A DNA stretch of 26,392 nt, from the IMG/VR virus record IMGVR_UViG_3300028569_001254, positions 1-26,392 of that record; one strand, given 5' to 3'. The DNA comes from a virus. The stretch's first letter is position 1. Each line of letters begins with the position of its first letter. The translations under genes and the position numbers were made by a program. Shown here one piece after another: positions 18,401 to 25,800 of this stretch. Below the pieces are notes generated by a model. That model had not been told where the DNA came from. It worked only from the letters and a program-made list of their open reading frames with translations, and did no database searches.

Positions 18401-19259
18401 TGATACATTAGTAGCTGCTGGTGGTAAAGGTGGTATTTTAAACGGTGCTGGTGGGACGGGTGGTTCTGGTAACTATGGTAATGGTGCTAATGGCGGTGCT
18501 AAAGACGCTAATGGTGGTAGTGGTGTTCAGCCTCCATTATTTGCAGCATCAGAATTAAAATCTGCTGGAGGAGGCGGTAAAAATGGAAACGGTGGAAACG
18601 GCGGCGGTGGATCTGGTGCTAAAACCGAAAATTCCAATGGTAGTAGTGGTGTAGCAAATACCGGAAGCGGTGGTGGATCTGCATGGGCTGGAACTTATAA
18701 TATGTCTACAACTACAACGGTAAACGCAGGATGTTATAAAAAATCTACTACTGAACAATATATTCTTGGATGGTCTTGTAAATTTTGTAAAGAATGTCCA
18801 TCTGGTAAAGACTTGTGTGGTAGTGGTATAAACTGCTCTAGAGGTGTTTATACTAATTATCCACGTTACTCTAATTGTGGTGCTAGTGCTGGTAGTTATC
18901 AAGCATGGACTTATCCAGATTTTATAAATGCATTAGACGACAAGTTTGGGTATCAATGGAAATCAAAAGGAGCGGTTGATACTAGCGCGTCGTCTTCATG
19001 GAATGAAAGAGAGTTTGATACATTGACCAAGGGTATGGCATATGGTTATGATTTTGGTAATCAATGTGTGGCGTGTGGTTATACTTGTGAAGATCAAAAA
19101 GTGTTAGTATGGGGAAGATATAGAGTGAAATGGGTTGCTGATGGGTGTCAAAAAGATGTTGTAACATACACAACTCACATAGGAACCAATGCTACCAATA
19201 ACGGAAAAATTGGTGGATCGGGTGGATCGGGTATGATAAGAATTAGATATTATAGTTAA
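15483..19259 (+). CDS. Giant multi-domain adhesin: two glycine-rich tips and four Thr-Pro linkers
   Basis: Domains of the 1258-residue protein in order are: glycine-rich tip 1 (1-335; [20 protein letters not shown] to [12 protein letters not shown]); linker 1 (334-345); a beta domain shared with the 627-residue protein (350-478; [38 protein letters not shown]); linker 2 (486-570); a small domain (575-625; [16 protein letters not shown]); linker 3 (630-735; seven 24-bp PTPTPTRT-type units); a beta domain (737-820; [16 protein letters not shown]); linker 4 (823-887; seven 18-bp units); and glycine-rich tip 2 (888-1258; [20 protein letters not shown] to [12 protein letters not shown]). Each tip carries a long Cys-rich insertion (12 Cys at about 210-299; 11 Cys at about 1083-1221). 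Such glycine-rich domains are receptor-binding modules in phage fibres. It is probably a host adhesin, although unusually it starts directly with a tip. Confidence 0.8.
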   Translation: MAIQKIEFKTVGTTNWTVPSNVNSVDVIVVGGGGGAAGRQGGGGGGGGISYQKNYTVTSGQIIPIIVGNGGNAGLASGADGNNGELSKFGTLIANGGGGGKLIGTGGLAGTGNYKNGGVGGDALKSGGAGYALTGLLTDLSLVCSGGGGGNTAIGGSGGGGNGGGVPPSAGLLGLTIDGGGGSNNTGGGGGAGNGSFKAAVYGPSTENYDCSENVAKTCYKEETGECYGDCWGTTFACGGGKLCCGGKTPNNCPSGSNITTQNDGTFVHSAGRSECKCQKKKWIKSTAYDCSYKVSKTCTRNITPIITSAAVTVNASSGNGGSGIVVIVYSDTVPSTPTPTPTINTLACYKGKYYGDIMIKASGGFSGFSNIPAGNYILEYKKGAWSAWSYSDRWNTGGGIVHSGNVKNPDAKYNLSGSGWIGYAQAIATTKNWENTGNPYFLTFKHLGGELNVINYDSPNVWSDNRSSSEGNPLYGLYEYICPSAPTPTPTPTITPTPTPTRTATPTPTIFIRPTITPTPIPTITPTPTLTPTLLLLALTPTPTPTATLALRPTSTPLPTLTPTPIPINLPSSVIWPIMEQWTSHFVKKDMFISKSCFFKFQKINNNWVLKNTICGEPFNYIPPVLPVTPTPTPTPTPTPTPTPTPTPTPTRTPTPTPTRTPTPTPTRTPTPTPTRTPTLTPTRTPTPTPTRTPTLTPTRTPTPTPTRTPTHTPTPTNTNDPTFTPTPTPTPKSLTINIEGFDVGVSIFVSPFESIPVQNGQVIIPTFLDRFERAMIGAIIPADGYTYSSFGFDNGSNFNQKNVGAYMYVTMSSNQTVTIKYTPPPTPTPTPTPTPPPTPTPTPTSTPTPTSTPTPTSTPTPTSTPTPTSTPTPTSTPTPTSTPPPIERIVDIISTDIREWVVPSNVTKLDVTVIGGGGGGSGQIGGGGGGGGISYQSNYAVTAGQKISVKVGNGGSSGYVQNGADGEASSFDTLVAAGGKGGILNGAGGTGGSGNYGNGANGGAKDANGGSGVQPPLFAASELKSAGGGGKNGNGGNGGGGSGAKTENSNGSSGVANTGSGGGSAWAGTYNMSTTTTVNAGCYKKSTTEQYILGWSCKFCKECPSGKDLCGSGINCSRGVYTNYPRYSNCGASAGSYQAWTYPDFINALDDKFGYQWKSKGAVDTSASSSWNEREFDTLTKGMAYGYDFGNQCVACGYTCEDQKVLVWGRYRVKWVADGCQKDVVTYTTHIGTNATNNGKIGGSGGSGMIRIRYYS
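17442..17609 (+). repeat. Seven 24-bp repeats in Thr-Pro linker 3
   Basis: Seven in-frame 24-bp units (ACACCTACTCCTACACCAAC plus CAGA) encode TPTPTPTR. Units at 17514 and 17562 differ by one base (Pro to Leu), which itself recurs in an alternating pattern, so blocks of two units were duplicated. Confidence 0.9.
18006..18131 (+). repeat. Seven exact 18-bp repeats in Thr-Pro linker 4
   Basis: Seven perfect copies of ACACCAACCCCTACTTCT encode TPTPTS, flanked by matching CCACCACCA segments. All third positions are identical, so expansion is recent or maintained by recombination. Length change in whole units would keep the reading frame. Confidence 0.92.
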
Positions 19260-19269
19260 GATTTTTAGA

Positions 19270-19283
19270 TAATTATTTATATA
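19270..19283 (+). promoter_or_regulatory. TAATTATTTATATA before the collar gene (also at 1831-1844)
   Basis: This 14-bp sequence is identical to one in the divergent region, 9 nt before ATG 1854. Here it ends one base before ATG 19285. It contains TATTTATA, the reverse complement of the late-promoter core. It could be a start-associated signal or simple A/T composition. Confidence 0.25.
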
Positions 19284-19284
19284 T

Positions 19285-19863
19285 ATGGCAAATAAAAAAA
19301 TTTCACAATTAGATGATGCTGGTTCTATTTCAACTTCAGATGAAATACCTTTGGCTCGGTCAGGAAGAACATATAAGGCTAAAATAGGTCTTTCGATTGT
19401 TCCGGCTGGTTGTGTTATGGCTTTTGCTGGAGCTACTATACCCGAAGGCTGGTTAAAGTGCAATGGTGATGGTATTCCGAATGCATCAGGAACCGTTCAA
19501 GGTAAAACTGCTAATTTTAGTGTTTTATTTTCTATAATCGGAGCCAATTTACCAGATTTAAGAGGTTATTTTGTTAGAGGACTCGATGATGGTAGAAATA
19601 TAGATGCGGGTAGACCGTTAAGAACAAGTCAGGATGATGGTTTGCTAGGTCATGTTCATGTGTATAATGATAAATTTAGAGCTTATACTACATACGGTGG
19701 GACACATGGTAATGTGAGTAATACTATGATAATAACAGGAGATGATTCTCAAAATAAAACTACAAATGGTCCCGCTGTATTTGTTAATGGTGCAGCAACA
19801 GAAATCGGAACATCCGAAACACGTCCAAAAAATGTTGCTTTACATTATATAATCAAATATTAA
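19285..19863 (+). CDS. Phage tail-collar domain protein (short tail fibre type)
   Basis: This 192-residue protein starts KKISQLDDAG, DEIPLARSGRTYK, the ISQL-type N-terminal motif shared with the left-edge fibre. Residues about 38-125 are the phage tail-collar fold: VPAGCVMAFAG, PEGWLKCNGD, LPDLRGYFVRGLDDGR, then DDGLLGHVHVY. H123 and H125 form the HxH that binds metal at the trimer axis in T4 gp12. The C-terminus (RPKNVALHYIIKY) is the usual closing strand of collar proteins. With only about 190 residues it lacks the long shaft of T4 gp12 and is closer to minimal collar proteins. The role is inferred as a short tail fibre or receptor-binding appendage. The gene starts 25 bp after the giant adhesin and is followed within 10 bp by the next gene. 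Confidence 0.9.
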   Translation: MANKKISQLDDAGSISTSDEIPLARSGRTYKAKIGLSIVPAGCVMAFAGATIPEGWLKCNGDGIPNASGTVQGKTANFSVLFSIIGANLPDLRGYFVRGLDDGRNIDAGRPLRTSQDDGLLGHVHVYNDKFRAYTTYGGTHGNVSNTMIITGDDSQNKTTNGPAVFVNGAATEIGTSETRPKNVALHYIIKY

Positions 19864-19872
19864 ATATATTTG

Positions 19873-20298
19873 ATGTTTGTACTTTTTAATAATCAAAAAG
19901 AATTTATAGGATATTCCGATCAATTACCCCCAACGATTCAATATTATCGTAATATAGGTGAAAATTTTGATATAAATAAAAATTTTTGGGATGGTGATTA
20001 TGATAATGGTTCTTTAAAAAAAATAGAAACTCAAAAAATAAATGAATTTGAATTAGAATTCGATTTTGTTAATAAGGTAAAAGCTCTTTACAATACGGAG
20101 ATAAGTCATTTATTATGTATTAAACAATTAGGAAAGATATCAGAATATATAAATTTATTTGATTCAGAATTTAAAGAAATGTGGTTAGAATTACAACCAT
20201 TATTCAAAAAATATGATAATATTGTTGAAAATCTTAAAAATGTTGATAAGTTAGAAAAGAAAGAAGAAACATATGAGAAATTTAAAAACATACTTTAA
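19873..20298 (+). CDS. Small protein after the collar gene, possible assembly factor
   Basis: I place the start at ATG 19873 (141 residues) rather than the TTG one codon upstream. The N-terminal third looks beta (MFVLFNNQKEFIGYSD) and includes FWDGDYDNGSL, a short Trp/Asp/Gly motif reminiscent of small proteins encoded behind tail-fibre genes. The remainder is helical and Lys/Glu-rich (LQPLFKKYDNIVENLKNVDK). A chaperone or assembly role for the collar or fibres is suggested only by position. It overlaps the next gene by 26 bp. Confidence 0.6.
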   Translation: MFVLFNNQKEFIGYSDQLPPTIQYYRNIGENFDINKNFWDGDYDNGSLKKIETQKINEFELEFDFVNKVKALYNTEISHLLCIKQLGKISEYINLFDSEFKEMWLELQPLFKKYDNIVENLKNVDKLEKKEETYEKFKNIL

Positions 20299-20782
20299 CC
20301 ATAAAAAAGAATTTCGTTATTTTTCAAAAATTAGATATGCTCAAGGTGTTGGTGATGTTATTGCTGCTATATTACATTCCAAAGTAGTAGGACCGATAAC
20401 ATATTTAGTTACTGGTTTGTTAGAGCCTTGTGGTACATGCCAAAACCGTAGAACCGCTTTAAATTTAATATTACCGATTCCTATTTGGAAATTATTTTTT
20501 AAAACAGAAGATATATATAACGATCAATTGAATAAAGATTTTAAAAAAATACAAGGTGATATTGGTCTTAAAACTCCCGACAAACCTTTAGAAGATATAG
20601 AAAAAACAATAGAAGAAATAAAAAATTCGTATGATGTTGATACTGAAAAATCCAATAATTCCGATGATAAACCGTTAGATAATACTATAGAAGATTTTTA
20701 TAAAGATTATTTTTTAATTTCAGAAAATAGAACAGACTATGAAAATGTTTTAATAGTTAATAGAATTTACAAAAAATTATAA
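20273..20782 (+). CDS. Unknown protein with GVGD...CGTCxNRR...LN motif
   Basis: This 169-residue protein carries GVGDVIAAIL, then EPCGTCQNRR and ALNLILPIP (residues about 24-72). This resembles a short motif seen in many uncharacterised phage proteins of the form GLGDxxA...CGCxxR..LN; I recognise the pattern but no function. The segment between (VVGPITYLVTGLL) is hydrophobic and could be a membrane or amphipathic helix. The C-terminal half is acidic and helical. The start at ATG 20273 lies 26 bp inside the previous gene, and the stop overlaps the next ATG by one base (TAATG), so translational coupling is likely. Confidence 0.6.
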   Translation: MRNLKTYFNHKKEFRYFSKIRYAQGVGDVIAAILHSKVVGPITYLVTGLLEPCGTCQNRRTALNLILPIPIWKLFFKTEDIYNDQLNKDFKKIQGDIGLKTPDKPLEDIEKTIEEIKNSYDVDTEKSNNSDDKPLDNTIEDFYKDYFLISENRTDYENVLIVNRIYKKL

Positions 20783-21237
20783 TGCAAACTCTAGAAATAA
20801 CATATATAGCAGCTAAAGTAGAAACTAACGGATCTTTCGTTTTTTGTCAAAAATTAAATGATTTTTTATCAGATTTAAAACTTTGTCATTTTTTTACAAC
20901 CAATATAAATCTACATAGAATATTTGGAGATTTATATGAAAATTTATCAGATATTTTTGATAAATTTGGAGAAGAAATTATTGGATTAACAAAAAATAAT
21001 TGTAATAATTTTTTAACCAAAGAATTTTTAGATAACTTTTGTCAAAATAGAATAATCGAAACTTCTGATGATTATAAAAACACCTATTTTAGTATTACAG
21101 ATGGGTTAACTAATCTTTTAAACACGCAAGAACTAAAAACATTTATAGATAGTCAACAAAAATCGGGTTTGAATAATACTCTAGAAGAGATTTATTCATC
21201 TATCAATAAAGCCAATTATTTAATCGGTCTTTGTTAA
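20782..21237 (+). CDS. Unrecognised helical 151-residue protein ending the plus cluster
   Basis: No family is recognised. The sequence is mainly helical (LNDFLSDLKLCHFF, YENLSDIFDKFGEEI, FIDSQQKSGLNNTLEE) with five Cys spread along it, and no signal peptide or clear membrane span. ATG 20782 overlaps the upstream stop by one base. It is the last gene of the plus-strand cluster and converges on the minus-strand adhesin 30 bp away. A small structural or assembly role is only inferred from the company it keeps. Confidence 0.6.
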   Translation: MQTLEITYIAAKVETNGSFVFCQKLNDFLSDLKLCHFFTTNINLHRIFGDLYENLSDIFDKFGEEIIGLTKNNCNNFLTKEFLDNFCQNRIIETSDDYKNTYFSITDGLTNLLNTQELKTFIDSQQKSGLNNTLEEIYSSINKANYLIGLC

Positions 21238-21270
21238 TAATTTTATATTAGGGTTTTAATACTATAATTA
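21238..21270. terminator. Weak AT-only hairpin between convergent genes
   Basis: TAATT/AATTA and TATTA/TAATA can pair around a GGGTTT loop with an internal mismatch. It sits exactly where both operons end and overlaps the stop of the minus-strand gene. It lacks G-C pairs, so termination strength is doubtful. Confidence 0.2.
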
Positions 21271-22842
21271 ATTAGAAGGTGTATCATAATAAATAGCAAC
21301 CGCCCCTCCACCTCCTAATGATCGTTGTAAGAAGAATGATATTTCTGCTATTCCAGATCCTCCACCGCCTCCACCGCTACCACCACCCCCACCGTATAAA
21401 CCACCAGAACCTAGAGTTGTTGATGTAGAGAAAATACCATCTCCTCCATTCGAACCACCTTTACCGACGGTTGATCGTGAGCTAAAAGTACCAGCAATTC
21501 CACCTAAACCGTTATTTTGATTAAATGGTGATATCCCTGTACCACCACCAGATGCACCAATAAAAGTTTCGTCGTTCCATCCGACGATTATTTGATTAAA
21601 CCCTCCACCACCGCCGCCACCGCCGCCGTAAATACTCGATTGTCCATTTGACCCGTTATTACCACCATTACCACCATTACCTGTGTAACCGCCTGCTCCA
21701 CCGCCACCGCCACCAAAATATGTGTGTACACCGTTACCTCCATTGCCTCCATTGCCTCCAGCATCTCCTACGAACCCGCCGCCTACTCCACCATTTCCAT
21801 GTTGATCCCCTGACTGTCCGTTGTAACCAGCCAATAATGTAATATTGTTAAACCAACTCGTTTCATTTATTCCGCCTACATATAAATTGTATGTTTGATT
21901 TGGTGTTACTTGTAAATTGTATTTTATTCCTAAACCGCCGCCGCCTCCTCCGCCAGCTCCATTCAAAAGACCTGATCCCCCTCCACCGATTGCAACAGCA
22001 GTAACAGATGTAACATAAGATGGACATGTCCATGTATAATTTCCAGAGATCGTGAATATATTAGTATATGTAGGAGTTGATGTAGGAGTATTGGTAGGAG
22101 TGCCTGTAGGAGTGCCTGTAGGAGTGCCTGTAGGAGTATAGGTAGGAGTATTGGTAGGAGTATTGGTAGGGGTACGAGTAGGTGTTCCTGTAGGAGTAGG
22201 TGTTCCTGTAGGAGTAGGTGTTCCTGTAGGAGTAGGTGTAAGCGTAGGTGTTCTTGTTGGTGTACCTGTTGGTGTAACAGTAGGAGTGTTTGTAGGAGTT
22301 CCTGTAGGTGTTGGCGTAGGGGTAGGGGTAAGTTTTGAATTGAAATCAACTAACATAGGTATTAGATGGTTTTGTTTTTGTGATTCAAAAATAAAAATCA
22401 TTCTATTATCTAATCCAAACATCCTAGTTCCTATTAACTTAAAATCTTTAATAGGTGTATCGTCAGAATTAAAAACAGGAAGTCTTAAATTTAAATTAAA
22501 ATTAAGACTTTGGGGTAATTCTATGCCTATTCTATAAAAATCTATCGAAACATTGTATATTTTGTTTAATTCGTCTTCAAAATAATAATGATTATCCGCT
22601 ATATAATTCCTTGGATCACCGGGTTCGTCCTGATACGGCAATGCTGTTAAATTTTCAAAATATGTATAATTTTTTAATAATTGTGTTTTTTGATTACCGT
22701 CACCAAAATTATAAACAATTTTCCATATTTTTTTGGTTGGTATATAACCTGATGTTGAAAAATATAATGTCACAGGTGATACTAAATTTATAGTTTCACC
22801 GTATGTAGCATTATTTATATCTATTAATTTTTCATTAATCAT
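21268..22842 (-). CDS. PKD-like domain, Thr-Pro linker and glycine-rich tip adhesin
   Basis: This 524-residue protein has three parts. Residues 1-170 resemble an Ig-like PKD domain: [15 protein letters not shown], then [13 protein letters not shown] with the hallmark FGDG, then [19 protein letters not shown], like the closing Y..xG.Y.V strand. Residues about 171-256 are a Thr-Pro-Gly linker (TPTGTPT). From about 260 a glycine-rich tip begins with the same entry as in the 1258-residue adhesin ([20 protein letters not shown]) and ends [14 protein letters not shown]. Unlike the other tips it has no large Cys-rich insertion. The role is inferred as a host-binding adhesin with its own attachment domain. 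It follows the right-edge fibre by 11 bp, with an A-rich leader before its ATG and no Shine-Dalgarno sequence. Confidence 0.75.
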   Translation of the reverse strand: MINEKLIDINNATYGETINLVSPVTLYFSTSGYIPTKKIWKIVYNFGDGNQKTQLLKNYTYFENLTALPYQDEPGDPRNYIADNHYYFEDELNKIYNVSIDFYRIGIELPQSLNFNLNLRLPVFNSDDTPIKDFKLIGTRMFGLDNRMIFIFESQKQNHLIPMLVDFNSKLTPTPTPTPTGTPTNTPTVTPTGTPTRTPTLTPTPTGTPTPTGTPTPTGTPTRTPTNTPTNTPTYTPTGTPTGTPTGTPTNTPTSTPTYTNIFTISGNYTWTCPSYVTSVTAVAIGGGGSGLLNGAGGGGGGGLGIKYNLQVTPNQTYNLYVGGINETSWFNNITLLAGYNGQSGDQHGNGGVGGGFVGDAGGNGGNGGNGVHTYFGGGGGGAGGYTGNGGNGGNNGSNGQSSIYGGGGGGGGGFNQIIVGWNDETFIGASGGGTGISPFNQNNGLGGIAGTFSSRSTVGKGGSNGGDGIFSTSTTLGSGGLYGGGGGSGGGGGGSGIAEISFFLQRSLGGGGAVAIYYDTPSN

Positions 22843-22853
22843 TTTTTTTAATT

Positions 22854-25800
22854 TTATCCAAGATTTGGTATACTAGATTCCCAACCATCAGAATATAATC
22901 CCCATTTTATAAACGCTTGATCTGGTAATGATACAGCTTTATCATTTCTTACATTAAACGAGGGAAAAACGTTATATGTTGATCCTAACGCATGAGATAT
23001 TTCATTTTCACCATTTATACTAAAAAATACAGTATTATCAGTAAATCTGATCGAAACTTTACAATAACCTATTCCTGTCGATACCGTAGACGGATATACT
23101 GTGATATTTGATTCTGCGTTTACTCCGGTTATAAAAAATTCATATTTACCATCAGATCTTCCATCAGCACCAGCACATACAAAAATCGGATAATCTGCGG
23201 CTTGAGTTTCCCATACTGGGTATCCTCCTGCCTGAGTTTGCCATACTGGGTATCCTCCTGCCTGAGTTTGCCATACTGGGTATCCTCCTGCCTGAGTTTG
23301 CCATACTGGGTATCCTCCTGCTTCGCACATCCATGTGGTTGCTCCTGATGTTATAAAGGTTCCTATTACGGTAGGCCAAACTGGTTCTGCTCCTGCTAAT
23401 CCTCCAGTTGTACATCTATATCTAAATCCTCCAGCTGTAACAACCGTAGGTCTAACCGTAGCTCCCGTTGTATACGAAGAAGATGGAACAAAAACAGAAA
23501 TACTTGTATCGGCTACCAATTGACCTATTGTAGTGGGCCATGTTGGTTGTGTACCATTTGAGGTGGTTGTTCCGGTAACTTGATTGACGTATTTATAGCC
23601 GCCTGTTGTAACAACCGTTGGTCTAACGGTAGAACCAGATGAATATGATGTCGATCCAACCCAAACAGAAATACTTGTATCGGCTACCAATTGACCTATT
23701 GTAGTGGGCCATGTTGGTTGTACGGTGTGTGAGGTGGTTGTTCCGGTAACTTGATTGACGTATTTATAGCCGCCTGTTGTAACAACCGTTGGTCTAACCG
23801 TATTATTTATAGCATACGATGTCGATCCAACCCAAACAGAAATACTTGTATCGGCTACCAATTGACCTATTGTAGTGGGCCATGTTGGTTGTGTACCATT
23901 TGAGGTGGTTGTTCCGGTAACTCTGTTTATATATTTATAAGCATTAATTACTGTGGGTTTAACATAAAAGTTATTTATATATGATGTGGAAGATACCCAA
24001 GTGGCAGGCATAGATGTTACAGTAGTTCCTAATACTGTTGGCCACGTTGGTTCTGGGTATGTTGTGTATGTAGCTCCTGCTGTTGTTGTAATATATTTAA
24101 ATCCATTTTCAGATATAGGTCTTATACCGTTTCCTATTAAATATGATGTAGGCGTGGACCATGATGCATTAGATCTTGGTATAAATCTAACACCGAAAGA
24201 TCTAGGTGCTGTAATTTTATCAAAAATAATCGTTGACCCGCTACCATCATGACCATACTGTAATGACCATGCTGTATCATTTGTAACTTGTTTTACCAAT
24301 CCAGCAGTTCTAGTAATAGTATTATTATGTGTTAATAAACCTAGCCCCGAAAATGATGGTGGATTAGATAGATATAAACTTCCTACGATTAACGATGGTG
24401 TTATTGTGCTTTGAGGTGTTCTCATCCACACCGATCCCGCCATTGGTAAGTTTGATGTAGTAATAGAATTTTCAATACCTGCACCTGTTCCTGTAATATT
24501 CCATCCTAATTGTCCTATATTTCCTGATGTAGTACCACCCGTTCCGAATTCTTCTCTTAATGAAACGTAATTAAAATCTAAAGGATCGAACCATTTATTA
24601 TTAATTTTTCCGGTTGTACTAATATTTCCAACAATAGTTAGTGTTTCATTTGGATTAGTAGTTCCAATACCAACATTTCCGCTATTGTTTATAGTGATTC
24701 TTGTATTCGTTTGAAGATTATTAGAATAGTTCGCAATTTTAAATTTATTGGAGTCACTCGCATCTTGACCAAATGACCAACCTGTTGAACCTTCTCTATC
24801 AGTAGAATACATCATCTGAATATTTTGATCTGTTGATATATGTATTCTAGGAAAGGATGCATGTCTTACGTGCAGTTTAGCTGTTGGGTTATTTGTGTTT
24901 ATTCCTATATCACCTGATTGGGTTATTCGTAATTTTTCGGTTCCATTTGTAGATATTACTATGGTATCATCAGATGGTGAAAATATACCTGTATTGGTAT
25001 CGGTTTGAAATCTTAGTGCTGGTTCTGTTACAGATCCCTTATTAATATTTATTCTGTCCAGATAAACTTGTTGTGTTGTACTAATTCCACCATAAACTGT
25101 TAATTGTTCGGGAAAATTCTCTAGTGTTGTTTGTGTATTTGTTCCAATTCCTACCCTGCCATCGGTTCCTATAACCAATCTATTATTTACAGTACTTGTT
25201 CCAAAGTTGTTTTGTCTAAATATTAATGCTTCATTTCCATTATCAATTGTTTCAAATATTAATCTGCTGTTAGAATCGCTTATATGTTCAAAAAATATTT
25301 TTCCGCTATCATTTACTCCGGTATTATATCCGAATTGAATAAAGTTAGAATTGTTTAATATTATATTACCATTTGTACTAATATTTCCATTTACTGTTAA
25401 TGCTTCTTGTGGATTTGTTGTTAAAATACCTATTTGACCTGTAGATTTTATTGTAAGAGCCTCAGTGGTATTATTATATCCAGTTTGAAAGTGAAATGCA
25501 TTATTTAATGTGGAGTTATGAAATATATTTTTAAAATATGTATCACCTTGGATATTATTATATTCTATATAAAACCCTTCAGCGGTTATACCAGTACTAC
25601 CCGCCAATCTTAACATTGGGTTATAAGCATCATTTGCTGCTTGTATTCGAATTTCTGCTGTTGATTGGTTTTCAACTATATGAATATTTGCTTCTGGTGC
25701 ATATATACCCATTCCTATTTTCCCATCATTAGCAAAAACAATATCATCGCCATCACTGTCAATAAAATGGGCGATTGGTTGAATTCCTTCTTGTGTTACT

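Noticed and set aside
19870-19872. TTG start for the 141-residue protein
   Set aside because: An ATG follows immediately, so the extra codon has no support.
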